DNA of 37,775 nt from a virus. The notes under the pieces were generated by a model that worked only from the letters and a program-made list of their open reading frames with translations, was not told the origin of the DNA and ran no database searches. Numbering within the stretch: position 1 is the first letter of the stretch; every line of letters starts with the position of its first letter. This document shows, in pieces, positions 8,934 through 16,207 of this stretch. The stretch lies in the IMG/VR virus record IMGVR_UViG_3300044612_000772, positions 1 through 37,775 of that record. The stretch is one strand, 5' to 3'. Position numbers and translations under genes: made by a program.

Positions 8934-9085
8934 TGCCGATCCTCCTGCTGATTTGTCATTGAGTCAGTACCCATCCCAGACCCTTGGAGCATGCGGAGCT
9001 TCGCCATGTCGGCGTACTCGCTGTCGCGGATGGCCGCGATCAGTTCACGCAGGAAGTCCAAGTTCTGGATGGCCGGTTGATCCAC
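8930..9085 (-). CDS. Small helical protein, 51 aa, GTG start
   Basis: An open frame read directly from the sequence: GTG at 9085, TGA at 8930, 51 residues beginning VDQPAIQNLDFLRELIAAI and ending SMTNQQEDRQ. The first two thirds should form an amphipathic helix. It is supported by a GGGACC ribosome-like site and an ATGA overlap with the 548-aa gene, for which it may be the translational lead-in. It begins just after the terminator that closes the capsid operon, so read-through or an unseen promoter must supply its transcript. Confidence 0.6.
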   Translation of the reverse strand: MDQPAIQNLDFLRELIAAIRDSEYADMAKLRMLQGSGMGTDSMTNQQEDRQ

Positions 9086-9100
9086 GATTGGTCCCTATAC

Positions 9101-9136
9101 GAGAAAAGCGGCTGGCCAGTTACCCAGCCAGCCGCT
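9101..9136 (-). terminator. Rho-independent terminator after the capsid genes
   Basis: Perfect 10-bp inverted repeat AGCGGCTGGC / GCCAGCCGCT (9107-9116 and 9127-9136) with a 10-nt loop. On the minus strand it is followed by TTTTCTC. It lies 27 bp after the stop of the 196-aa gene and before the 51-aa gene, so it would cut transcription after scaffold, major capsid and decoration-like genes and raise their relative yield. Confidence 0.75.
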
Positions 9137-9162
9137 CCCCCGATAAGCCCACTAGGGGCAGA

Positions 9163-9753
9163 TTAGTAACGGGTCTTCACGATGGCCAGGACCGCAGCGC
9201 CGGTCGTCGCGCCCGTGCTGCACGCACGACCGATGACGCCCAGGCTGTTGTCGCCAGCGCCAGTCGTAGCCGCACCCACGCCGCTCTTGGTGACACGGCC
9301 GGCAGTGGTCGCACCCGACGTGGCAGCGGTGATCGCAGCCAGACGGTCGCCAACAGCCACATCCGTACCGCTGAGAGCAACCGACACTTCGGTCGGCCCC
9401 TCAACCGTCACCCAGTACACGTCGTTGACAGCAACGCCCGTCGCCGGGAGGTACTCGTCCACCACGCCCACCCGCTCTTCGTTCGTCACCGACGTGTAGC
9501 CCTTCGTCTCCGAGAAGACGGCAAGGCCAGCCGTGGTGGTGTCAAACGACACCACGCGCTTCGGCAGGATCACCCCAGCGGAGGTGTTCCGGACAGCCAC
9601 GCAGGTCTTCACCCGGTTGCTGCGGACCACGCCCGTGATGGGATTCACGTCGGGGAACTGCTTAATAACCCCCACCCAGTTCTTGCCGTCGTTGGCCGAA
9701 GTGACCCCAAGGGTCTGGCCGAGAGCGAACGGCGGATCGATCAGAAGACTCAT
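9163..9753 (-). CDS. Head decoration-like protein, 196 aa
   Basis: An Ala/Thr/Gly/Val-rich, beta-structured protein immediately downstream of the major capsid gene. It has two similar beta segments (VGVVDEYLPATGVAVNDVYW, then VSVALSGTDVAVGDRLAAI) ending in LGVIGRACSTG. Composition, size and place match capsid decoration or stabilising proteins such as DUF2190-type proteins, but I cannot assign the family firmly. ATG 9753 has an AGGTG ribosome site; a terminator follows. Confidence 0.65.
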   Translation of the reverse strand: MSLLIDPPFALGQTLGVTSANDGKNWVGVIKQFPDVNPITGVVRSNRVKTCVAVRNTSAGVILPKRVVSFDTTTAGLAVFSETKGYTSVTNEERVGVVDEYLPATGVAVNDVYWVTVEGPTEVSVALSGTDVAVGDRLAAITAATSGATTAGRVTKSGVGAATTGAGDNSLGVIGRACSTGATTGAAVLAIVKTRY

Positions 9754-9776
9754 GTCAACGCACCTCTTTCTTTGGA

Positions 9777-10886
9777 TTAGGCCACGGCGGCGAGTTTGAA
9801 GAAGTTACGCGGGCTCTTAAACTTAAGGTTGCCCAACGTAGAAACAACGTAGCGGTACTGCTGCGTGATCTCGTCATAGAACGGACCCTCGCTGTTGTAC
9901 AGCTGGCCTTCCATGCAGAGGAGTTCCATGTTGCCGATGGCCAAACCATAGGCGACACCGGCCGGAATCGAATTTTCCGAAGAACACTCCACTCCGTCGA
10001 ACTCAAACACATCCGTGAAGCCGTAGCTGCGGAGGCCGTTCGTGCGGCTCACCACCACACGCTCCTTCTCGTCCAGCTTGTTCAGGAAGTCGATGTACAT
10101 GCGACGGTCCATCAGGCACATGTCCACCTGATCCTGCTTCGTATCGTTGCGACGGGTCTGGTGAAGAGCTTCACGCAGAGCCTTCGTGCAATTCGCACTC
10201 CACGTCGTGCCACCGAAGTAGTTCGACGTGTAGTTGCAGATAACCGGCGAGTAAAAGTCATACTCAGGATCGGCTTCACCGTTGGGCCACACGCCCGTCT
10301 TCTGCGAGCCACCGTAGGCACCCAGGACGGTCGAAAGACCGGCGTAGGTGTCGGACGGAGCCGCAAACGGATCGGCCCCGGTGGCAACGCGAGTGGCACC
10401 CGTGTCCTTGTTGATCGTGCCGTTGTAGCCCAGGAACGACTCCAGGCCGTGGAAGCGAAGCTCGTTGCCGGCCGCATAGCCGTCAACCACCCACTCCTTG
10501 GCGAGGTACTGCTCCATGCTGGTAAGAAGACGCGAGGCCATCTTGCCCGCAACATTGACCAGAGCAGAAGCACTACGATTTTCCAGCATCTCTTTCTTGT
10601 AGATCGCGTCGGTCACCTGAGCGCCACGATACTCCAGCTCGGCGTTCTTCCAGAGATTCTGGCGGGCGAACGACCGGGGCGTCTCACCGTTGTTACCAGA
10701 AGGGGTATGATTTCTGTACTGGATTTCCCAGTCGAAACCACGACCCGACATGTTGGTGCGGATGTTTCCACTGCCTTCCAACGCAGCGAACACTTTAAAC
10801 TTGCGAAGCGAAGCAACCTCTTCCTCACGGAGATGGTTGACAATCGTCGTCGCAATGGAACGAGCCCAGTCAGTGCTACTGGCCAT
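9777..10886 (-). CDS. Major capsid protein
   Basis: The 369-aa protein lies directly after a scaffold-like gene and before a decoration-like gene, the usual order. Its layout fits an HK97-type shell protein: helical N-arm (residues 1-30), a segment with GRGFDWEIQYRNHTPSG, a long helical spine (AGKMASRLLTSMEQYLAKEW near 115-135), a Tyr/Gly-rich middle and a beta-rich C-terminal half (ESSENS-like turn, AIGNMELLCMEGQLYNSEGP). Its ATG overlaps the scaffold stop (TAATG). The call depends on context and general pattern, not on a recognised signature. Confidence 0.85.
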   Translation of the reverse strand: MASSTDWARSIATTIVNHLREEEVASLRKFKVFAALEGSGNIRTNMSGRGFDWEIQYRNHTPSGNNGETPRSFARQNLWKNAELEYRGAQVTDAIYKKEMLENRSASALVNVAGKMASRLLTSMEQYLAKEWVVDGYAAGNELRFHGLESFLGYNGTINKDTGATRVATGADPFAAPSDTYAGLSTVLGAYGGSQKTGVWPNGEADPEYDFYSPVICNYTSNYFGGTTWSANCTKALREALHQTRRNDTKQDQVDMCLMDRRMYIDFLNKLDEKERVVVSRTNGLRSYGFTDVFEFDGVECSSENSIPAGVAYGLAIGNMELLCMEGQLYNSEGPFYDEITQQYRYVVSTLGNLKFKSPRNFFKLAAVA

Positions 10887-11911
10887 TAAATAACTCCATC
10901 ACTTACGAGTTGGCTTTTCAGCCGTTCTTCAAAGCTCATCCTCGCACGCGGTGCGCGAGGCTCTGTGGTTCCTGCACTTCGATTGGGGGCGCGGGTTGCA
11001 CGCTCCCGAAGGAATTGCATGTTCGATTCGGCCACTGGGTCGGCCGGTTGCGGCGGAGCCGCTGGTACGGGCGCTGGCACCCCGGCCGGACCCTGCGCCG
11101 CATGTGCCTGCATCTGCTGGTAGCGCAGGTTCAGAAGGTCCCGCTGCAGCATGCCGGTGGCGTACTGCCAGCGGGCCTTGGGGTCCTGGATGCCAATCTC
11201 GGACGCCTGGGCGATGTAGCCTTGGATGGCCTGACCCTCACGGGAGATGTTCCCCTGCTGGTCATACAGCCAGTCGGCATTCTGCCGCTCCAGGTCGCTG
11301 ACATAGTTCTGGGACTGGTACTGGTTCAGGTGCTGCTGCACCATCTCCTGCGCCTTCTGGATGGCGACCTGCTCAACGAAGGGCTTCAGTGTATTTTCCG
11401 GATCGGTGACCAGCTTCCGCGCGAAGTCGGCGGTATAGGTCTGGTATTCCCGCAGGGCAGCTTGCGCCTCGTACGGGGCGTCCGGAGAAATGATTTCCTT
11501 GCCAGTCTGTGGATCGCGGACGATGTAGCTCTTCCACGTATCCTTCACTTCGGGGGGCGCCCACCACTTGGGTGCGGCCTGGGGCTTGGGCTGGGCCGCT
11601 TCGGCTTGGGACTTCCTCCACGCCTCAAAGTCCCGCTGGTTCTTCAGGTACTCTTGGGCGTAGGGGACGACCTGCTGGTACTGCTGCAGCTGACGCTGCG
11701 TCTCACCGTAGCCGTTGAAGGCACGGTAGAGGTTCTGGGCAATCGCGAGATCGTCCTGCCCGGCAAATTCGGGGAGGTGGCGGAACGCGCCGAATGGTGT
11801 GTCGAAGTCTGCCGCCGGCTGCGAGGGAGCAGACTGCGGCGCAGCGGTGTCAACGGGAGCCGAGACGGGGGCTTCGGTCTGTACGTCGTTCTGGATTACT
11901 TCTTCGGACAT
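10886..11911 (-). CDS. Scaffold-like capsid assembly protein
   Basis: Scaffolds guide prohead assembly and are removed before packaging. The 341-aa product has a disordered Ala/Pro/Gln-rich N-terminus, a long helical centre rich in Gln and charged residues (GYGETQRQLQQYQQVVPYA; QKAQEMVQQHLNQYQSQ), a Pro/Ala linker and a basic C-terminal helix (RMSFEERLKSQLVSDGVI), as is typical for scaffolds that bind the coat with a basic C-terminal helix. It sits just upstream of, and overlaps, the major capsid gene. ATG 11911 has an AAGGTG site. GGACA element copy 3 lies about 30 bp upstream. Confidence 0.8.
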   Translation of the reverse strand: MSEEVIQNDVQTEAPVSAPVDTAAPQSAPSQPAADFDTPFGAFRHLPEFAGQDDLAIAQNLYRAFNGYGETQRQLQQYQQVVPYAQEYLKNQRDFEAWRKSQAEAAQPKPQAAPKWWAPPEVKDTWKSYIVRDPQTGKEIISPDAPYEAQAALREYQTYTADFARKLVTDPENTLKPFVEQVAIQKAQEMVQQHLNQYQSQNYVSDLERQNADWLYDQQGNISREGQAIQGYIAQASEIGIQDPKARWQYATGMLQRDLLNLRYQQMQAHAAQGPAGVPAPVPAAPPQPADPVAESNMQFLRERATRAPNRSAGTTEPRAPRARMSFEERLKSQLVSDGVI

Positions 11912-11939
11912 ATTTCACCTTGGGGCTTATGGGGGGCCT

Positions 11940-11957
11940 CTAGGTGAACTACTGTCC
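11940..11957 (-). promoter_or_regulatory. GGACA element, copy 3, upstream of scaffold and capsid
   Basis: Minus-strand GGACAGTAGTTCACCTAG. The TAG is one base further right than in other copies. The scaffold ATG is 28 nt beyond the element and has its own separate ribosome site, which shows that the element is not just a ribosome-binding signal. The rest of the 87-bp gap (11912-11998) holds only a short 5-bp hairpin near 11970. Confidence 0.5.
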
Positions 11958-11998
11958 AAGTAAGTCGGTTTTTGTTACCGATTTACGGTGAGGGCTCG

Positions 11999-12577
11999 TC
12001 AGCGCCCACCCCGTCGAATATTACGAATGACTGATATCGGCTGCGAGTAGTCGTCCAGCGAGTACGCTCGCGGCGGCGGCGTGGGCGTGGGCGGGGCACC
12101 GAATCGGTACGATCTGTCAATCGGTAGCTCAAACACGCGGCGAATCCGGATCGCATCCGGTGAAATTGCTTGCAGCTCATCCGCCAGACCGATTCCGTTC
12201 CAGTTGTTCACCCATGACACCCCGGCATTTCTCATGGCTGGAACCAAGCCGTCCGTGCTGCCGAATTGCGAAATCATCTGCTGCGAAGCGTTGTCGATGA
12301 GGTCTGCCACGCCCGCGTCCGCGTAATCGACACCCGGGCCATCCACGGTAGCGTAGACAATCCCCCTCCTGCCAGAAGGCTCGCTTGGCAGGGGGCTTGG
12401 GACACGCTCGTGCGGAAGCCGCGCGAACGACAGGCCGTAGTTGCGGGCTTGCACGCCGGACAAGAGGCTGTCCAGGTTGCTGGATTCGTGAGACACCATG
12501 TGACTGCGCGGCTTCGCGAAGGCGGCGAGCCTCTGAACGAGTTCGTCTAACTTCGATGCCGCCCGCAGCCCTGACAC
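11999..12577 (-). CDS. Hypothetical virion-like protein, 192 aa, GTG start
   Basis: GTG at 12577 has a GGGGAG site 7 nt upstream. The N-terminal helix is basic (ASKLDELVQRLAAFAKPRS), the middle includes GIVYATVDGPGVDYADAG and WVNNWNGIGLADELQAI, and the C-terminus is Pro- and Arg-rich. No catalytic motif or known family is evident. It is the last member of a five-gene run (11999-15197) of unrelated-looking proteins upstream of the scaffold gene; by position these may be internal or ejected virion proteins. Confidence 0.6.
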   Translation of the reverse strand: MSGLRAASKLDELVQRLAAFAKPRSHMVSHESSNLDSLLSGVQARNYGLSFARLPHERVPSPLPSEPSGRRGIVYATVDGPGVDYADAGVADLIDNASQQMISQFGSTDGLVPAMRNAGVSWVNNWNGIGLADELQAISPDAIRIRRVFELPIDRSYRFGAPPTPTPPPRAYSLDDYSQPISVIRNIRRGGR

Positions 12578-12591
12578 TCGCTAGCTCCCCG

Positions 12592-12846
12592 CTACCACTT
12601 AATTTTGTCAGCCCACCATGCCGCCGACATCTTTCCCTTGGCGATGTTCTCCGCGTGACGAGCCTTAAACGCCTCGTTTCGCTTCGATCCATCCGGTGAT
12701 CCTTCCACACCCTGCTGCCCGAAGCGGATGAGCTTCTCTTGGCCGCCTGACTTAGCCAGGACCATGTGCGACTTCTCCGGATGATTCGGAGTACGCACAG
12801 GGCGGTTTGGGATGAGGTTGCGAATCTTGTCGCCTTCGGTGTCCAT
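12592..12846 (-). CDS. Small conserved phage protein, 84 aa
   Basis: A compact basic protein with the run KSHMVLAKSGGQEKLIRFGQ, then GSPDGSKRNEAFKARHAENI and GKMSAAWWADKIKW. From memory this is a widespread small phage protein found near structural genes of podovirus-like and metagenomic phages, without a proven function. ATG 12846 overlaps the stop of the preceding gene (TGATG). Confidence 0.75.
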   Translation of the reverse strand: MDTEGDKIRNLIPNRPVRTPNHPEKSHMVLAKSGGQEKLIRFGQQGVEGSPDGSKRNEAFKARHAENIAKGKMSAAWWADKIKW

Positions 12847-13445
12847 CAGCGGACCTCCTCATCCGGGTATGCCAGACCGTAGGCCAGACCACCACCAAGC
12901 GTGGCACCGGCGCCGATGGCTGCACCTTGGGCTATGGGGATGAGTGGGTTCTGGGCTTCTGCTGCCAAGCGGATGATCAGTTCGTCCGAGACTGGGAGAC
13001 GGAAGACAGGCGGCAGCTTGGCCAGGATGTCTGGGTTCTGTCGGCCTTTGTCCAGGATGGCTTGGGCTGTCAGTTGTCTTTGAGTGAGGCGGGCTTCGTC
13101 GGCATCAAATGGGTACGGCTGGATGGGCTGCTCCGGCAGCCGCACCGGCCGGCGTCGTCCATCGGGCCGCTTGCGGCTACTCCAGTAGAAGCCGTCGCCA
13201 AATCGTTCAGCCTCTGCGGCGTCCCATTCATGCGGAAGCATCGGGGCCCGCATTTGGCCATTGCGATAGCCGACCTGAGTCCCTTCCGAGAGTCCAGGAT
13301 TTGTGCGCTCCACCATCCGCCGTGCTTGGAGCATGGCTTCCATGGAGGACTCCGGATTGACCCGTGGAAGTCCGGCGGCTACGTCATCGACTACCCACGC
13401 GGGGAGATCGGAGAGGTCAGCGAGATAGCGACTTGGATTTGGCAT
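12846..13445 (-). CDS. Hypothetical virion-like protein, 199 aa
   Basis: Residues 1-60 are helical (DLPAWVVDDVAAGLPRV); the middle has PHEWDAAEAERFGDGFYW; the C-terminus ends in a Gly/Ala-rich stretch (IAQGAAIGAGATLGGGLAYG) that could insert into or cross a membrane. A C-terminal glycine-rich hydrophobic segment of this sort is common in proteins ejected with phage DNA, which is the basis for a tentative virion role. No known family recognised. Confidence 0.6.
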   Translation of the reverse strand: MPNPSRYLADLSDLPAWVVDDVAAGLPRVNPESSMEAMLQARRMVERTNPGLSEGTQVGYRNGQMRAPMLPHEWDAAEAERFGDGFYWSSRKRPDGRRRPVRLPEQPIQPYPFDADEARLTQRQLTAQAILDKGRQNPDILAKLPPVFRLPVSDELIIRLAAEAQNPLIPIAQGAAIGAGATLGGGLAYGLAYPDEEVR

Positions 13446-13449
13446 TGGT

Positions 13450-14124
13450 TCACGGAGAGTTGCGAAGACGACGGATCACGTCACCGGAAGCGTCGATGAG
13501 ATGCGTCGGGGCCCCGGCTCCGTATCGCATGCGAGACACGGCCCGACTGGCAGGCACGGCTGCCACCTCCATCCCGGGCATGGCGAAGTCCATCAGCATT
13601 GCGCCCACCGGATTGGTGTCGTACATCCGGTCGTACGCCTGCTCCACCGGGTAGCCCAGGTCTGGATACACCGCTGCGGGGACGGCCATGAGCAATCGCG
13701 CCGCTCGGTCGGCCAAAGTCTTATCTCCAGACAGCGCTTCGGAGGCGTGCATGACGACCTGCTCTGGTATTAGCACAGTCTGATGCCAGTTGTTGCGAGA
13801 CTCCGGCTTTGATGTGCTGTAGACGGCGATGTCCGACAATCCCTTGGCAGCCATCAATCCCGCAGGCCGACCGGATGCGCCGTAGTGATCTGCAACCTTA
13901 ACGCCAAACCTCGCAGCCGCTTCTTGGTCCACAGGGCCCGACCGACGCATGGCGCGCTCGGCGCTGTTCTTGCCCTCTGCGATTAACTTCAGCCGCAGAA
14001 GGTCATGGGATCGCATGGCCGACTCAATGTCTGCCGACGCATCCACGGCATCGTCGTGCCGCTTCTTGTAGACGCGAGCATCTTCTGGGTGGACGGGCAC
14101 GCGAGTGGAGAACCAGTCGGCCAT
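13450..14124 (-). CDS. Hypothetical virion-like protein, 224 aa
   Basis: A helical, charged N-terminal half (RVYKKRHDDAVDASADIESA) and a hydrophobic stretch near residues 140-185 (AARLLMAVPAAVYPDLGYP; GAMLMDFAMPGMEVAAVPAS). Its ATG overlaps the stop of the HELGH gene (TAATG), so it is made together with that putative protease. Family and function unknown; it shares its hydrophobic tail style with its neighbours. Confidence 0.6.
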   Translation of the reverse strand: MADWFSTRVPVHPEDARVYKKRHDDAVDASADIESAMRSHDLLRLKLIAEGKNSAERAMRRSGPVDQEAAARFGVKVADHYGASGRPAGLMAAKGLSDIAVYSTSKPESRNNWHQTVLIPEQVVMHASEALSGDKTLADRAARLLMAVPAAVYPDLGYPVEQAYDRMYDTNPVGAMLMDFAMPGMEVAAVPASRAVSRMRYGAGAPTHLIDASGDVIRRLRNSP

Positions 14125-15197
14125 TACTGCTCACCAAGCCTTTCAATGAGCGAGTCCTCGGGCGTCATGGCCATCGCCCCGCCAACGCCGTACACGGTCT
14201 TCAGCATGTTGGAGATGTACTTACGGGCCGTTGGGTTGTTCTTGTAGGCCCGCCAGTAAAAGGACAGGGCGCCGACATCGCCGCCGGACAGCGGGTAAGT
14301 CGCCCCAGGGCCATCCATGAAGTACTCCATTGCGTCGTCGGCTTGGCGTGGCGTTTCGATAAACTTGCCATGCAGACGAGCGTTGGCGCGCGACACCTCG
14401 CCCAGGTACTGCGCCATTTCCGCCCGGCGCGCGAAGTACGACTTGCTTGGGTTGTGTTCATTCGACTTGTAGAGGGCAGTCCTTGGGCGCGCCAACACCT
14501 CCGCTCGCGGCTGGATGGTGTGGCCCAATTCATGCTCCAAGACGGAGTTCACGGTCCATGGGGCGTTGTTGGCGGCCACTTCCGCGCTACGGTGGCGAGG
14601 GAAATCCTCACCGCCGAAGTACCTCATTGGTGCGCGGCCAAGGCTCACGCTGTTTCCGTGCTGAATTCCTGAGTCCTGCCGCATGAAGACAGGAACTTCC
14701 GGCAGCCCGGTGAGTTGCTGCGGGTTGGGGAGCCTGCGGGCCGCCGCTTCACGCATGTCCTCCGGATATCGCAACGCAATCGCGGCGTACGGATCGACGG
14801 TGTACATGGGCGTGCCGGGAGGAGGCATGGTGCCGCGCGGCACGATTTCCTCCATGGTGTTCCACGCCCGCTCGCGCTCGGCCGCATCATCGATTGCCCG
14901 AAGCGGGCGCAGGCTATCGACTATCTGAGGCTCATTGAGAACTTGCAGCCCCTGCCTGACGGACATCCCTCGCAGGACGGCATCGTTGACGAACGGCAGC
15001 TTGTCATCTGGCAGCGCGGCCACGCCAGCCGCAAGATTTCGCCCACCCGGAGACGCCAGCACTTCGTGCATGGCTGAGTCGCTCAGAACCTGCGACAGCC
15101 GGCGAATGGCTTCGCCGCCGTCATCCATTTGTGAAGCGGCCTGCGCAAGATACTTGCCGGTATCTAGGGCGTAGTCCGCAAACCGAAGCGGCGGCAT
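14124..15197 (-). CDS. Putative virion zinc metallopeptidase, HELGH motif
   Basis: The 357-aa protein holds HELGH at residues 222-226 (NSVLEHELGHTIQP), the HExxH zinc site, with a possible third ligand Glu260 in ARRAEMAQYLGEV downstream, the gluzincin arrangement. The first 120 residues are helical; the C-terminus (MLKTVYGVGGAMAMTPEDS) resembles domain ends of large phage polyvalent or internal proteins. Lying among likely virion genes, it may be a protease carried in the particle (head maturation, or host-wall or defence cleavage at entry). Activity is predicted from the motif only. It starts in the stop of a 13-codon frame. Confidence 0.65.
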   Translation of the reverse strand: MPPLRFADYALDTGKYLAQAASQMDDGGEAIRRLSQVLSDSAMHEVLASPGGRNLAAGVAALPDDKLPFVNDAVLRGMSVRQGLQVLNEPQIVDSLRPLRAIDDAAERERAWNTMEEIVPRGTMPPPGTPMYTVDPYAAIALRYPEDMREAAARRLPNPQQLTGLPEVPVFMRQDSGIQHGNSVSLGRAPMRYFGGEDFPRHRSAEVAANNAPWTVNSVLEHELGHTIQPRAEVLARPRTALYKSNEHNPSKSYFARRAEMAQYLGEVSRANARLHGKFIETPRQADDAMEYFMDGPGATYPLSGGDVGALSFYWRAYKNNPTARKYISNMLKTVYGVGGAMAMTPEDSLIERLGEQ

Positions 15198-15238
15198 CAG
15201 TCCACGTCCCAGTCGTCTTCAAAGAGGAAGTCAAACAT
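15197..15238 (-). CDS. Coupled 13-aa acidic microprotein or leader
   Basis: Reads MFDFLFEDDWDVD then TGA. Both ends are overlaps: its ATG lies in the stop of the 171-aa gene (TGATG at 15236-15240) and its own stop shares bases with the ATG of the HELGH protein (TGATG). That double coupling, with no spare bases, suggests it is translated. It could be a true short peptide (six acidic and three Phe residues in 13) or only a relay that delivers ribosomes to the next gene. No strong independent ribosome site is seen. Confidence 0.45.
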   Translation of the reverse strand: MFDFLFEDDWDVD

Positions 15239-15753
15239 CAGTAGATGGCGAAGCCGTCTCCGGCCATGAGGGGTCGGGGGCCAGTGTTCTGACGCTCCAT
15301 CTCCAGACGCTTCAGCATGGCTTCGATCCGCATGCGTTCGATGTCCTTCTCATGCTGCATGCGACGGGCCTCCCGGTTCTGGGAGACACGGGAATCATGC
15401 TCATCCTGCCACGCATTGGTGGTCTGGGTGATCATGTTCTGAAGGGCATTGCCCTGCTGGGCGCCCATCGCGCCAGCCATGCCGGCGACTGCGTTTACGT
15501 TGTACATAGTGTTTCCTGTGGCGAAGCCGCCTTGTCGTGAGAACCCGCCCCTTTGTTGAGCCCGCTCTTGGATGGCGGCCTTGCGGGCGGCGGCATCCGC
15601 AGCCTTGCGACCTTGGATGTCTTCCATCATCTGGTCGGAGCTTTCGTACCACTCCGGGTTTAGCTGCAGGGCCTTATTGCGTTTGGCAAGGACGGCACGC
15701 TCTTCGGCGTCCTCCGCCTCGTAATCGCGCTGGCCGACAGTCGTGCCGTACAT
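15238..15753 (-). CDS. Hypothetical coiled-coil virion-like protein, 171 aa
   Basis: I choose ATG 15753 (MYGTTVGQRDYEAEDAEERA) over the upstream in-frame codon at 15837, because AGGGAG lies 9 nt before it and the upstream part overlaps another gene. Charged helices flank a Gly/Met/Asn-rich middle (NVNAVAGMAGAMGAQQGNAL); the C-terminal helix is Arg/Glu/Met-rich (DIERMRIEAMLKRLEMERQN). That pattern is common in small internal virion or tail proteins. GGACA element copy 4 lies just upstream. Confidence 0.65.
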   Translation of the reverse strand: MYGTTVGQRDYEAEDAEERAVLAKRNKALQLNPEWYESSDQMMEDIQGRKAADAAARKAAIQERAQQRGGFSRQGGFATGNTMYNVNAVAGMAGAMGAQQGNALQNMITQTTNAWQDEHDSRVSQNREARRMQHEKDIERMRIEAMLKRLEMERQNTGPRPLMAGDGFAIY

Positions 15754-15763
15754 GGGTGATCTC

Positions 15764-15781
15764 CCTAAGAGATCAATGTCC
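15764..15781 (-). promoter_or_regulatory. GGACA element, copy 4
   Basis: Minus-strand GGACATTGATCTCTTAGG, continuing as GAG to make the ribosome site of the 171-aa gene, whose ATG is 10 nt beyond the element. It overlaps the end of the preceding gene, whose final codons (GGA CAT TGA) are the left half of the element. Confidence 0.55.
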
Positions 15782-16207
15782 CTGCTTCCGGCGGGCGTTC
15801 TTAATGGCTTTCCGCACCAGAATCCTGCCGGCCACATCCAAGAACGGGAGCTTGCGCTTAGTGGCTTCCTCCCTCAACCAGCCGACGATCTCGTCCAGAT
15901 TCTCCTCACACCAGTCACAGCCCTTTTCATCCATGATGGCGGCGCGTTTGTTGCATGAGCATCCCGGAGAAGCGGTGATGCCGATGGTCTTTAGGAGGGC
16001 TTTGAGTTCTGTGCCGGGGCCGGGGGCTGGGGACGGCGGCTTCGGAGACGCGAACCCAGGCTTTGGCTCGCGGGGGTAACTGCTGTGCGTCTCGTCCACC
16101 GTGATCTGGTCGCCGTCCTCGCTGACGATGCAGGCCCGCACTTCGTCCAGCGTGTAGCCGCGTTGAAGGCAGCGTGCGGCGAGATAAATGCGATGGCAGG
16201 TGATCAT
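15773..16207 (-). CDS. Zinc-binding-like hypothetical protein, 144 aa
   Basis: The start ATG 16207 overlaps the stop of the Cys-rich gene (ATGA); an in-frame upstream extension to 16255 is unlikely. The N-terminal part (YLAARCLQRGYTLDEVRACI) is followed by a Pro-rich linker and a C-terminal domain with GCSCNKRAAIMDEKGCDWC, four cysteines likely to bind zinc, then LREEATKRKLPFLDVAGR and a basic helix. From memory this C-terminal module recurs in planctomycete genomes and phages, often near glycosyltransferases, without known function. Confidence 0.7.
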   Translation of the reverse strand: MITCHRIYLAARCLQRGYTLDEVRACIVSEDGDQITVDETHSSYPREPKPGFASPKPPSPAPGPGTELKALLKTIGITASPGCSCNKRAAIMDEKGCDWCEENLDEIVGWLREEATKRKLPFLDVAGRILVRKAIKNARRKQGH

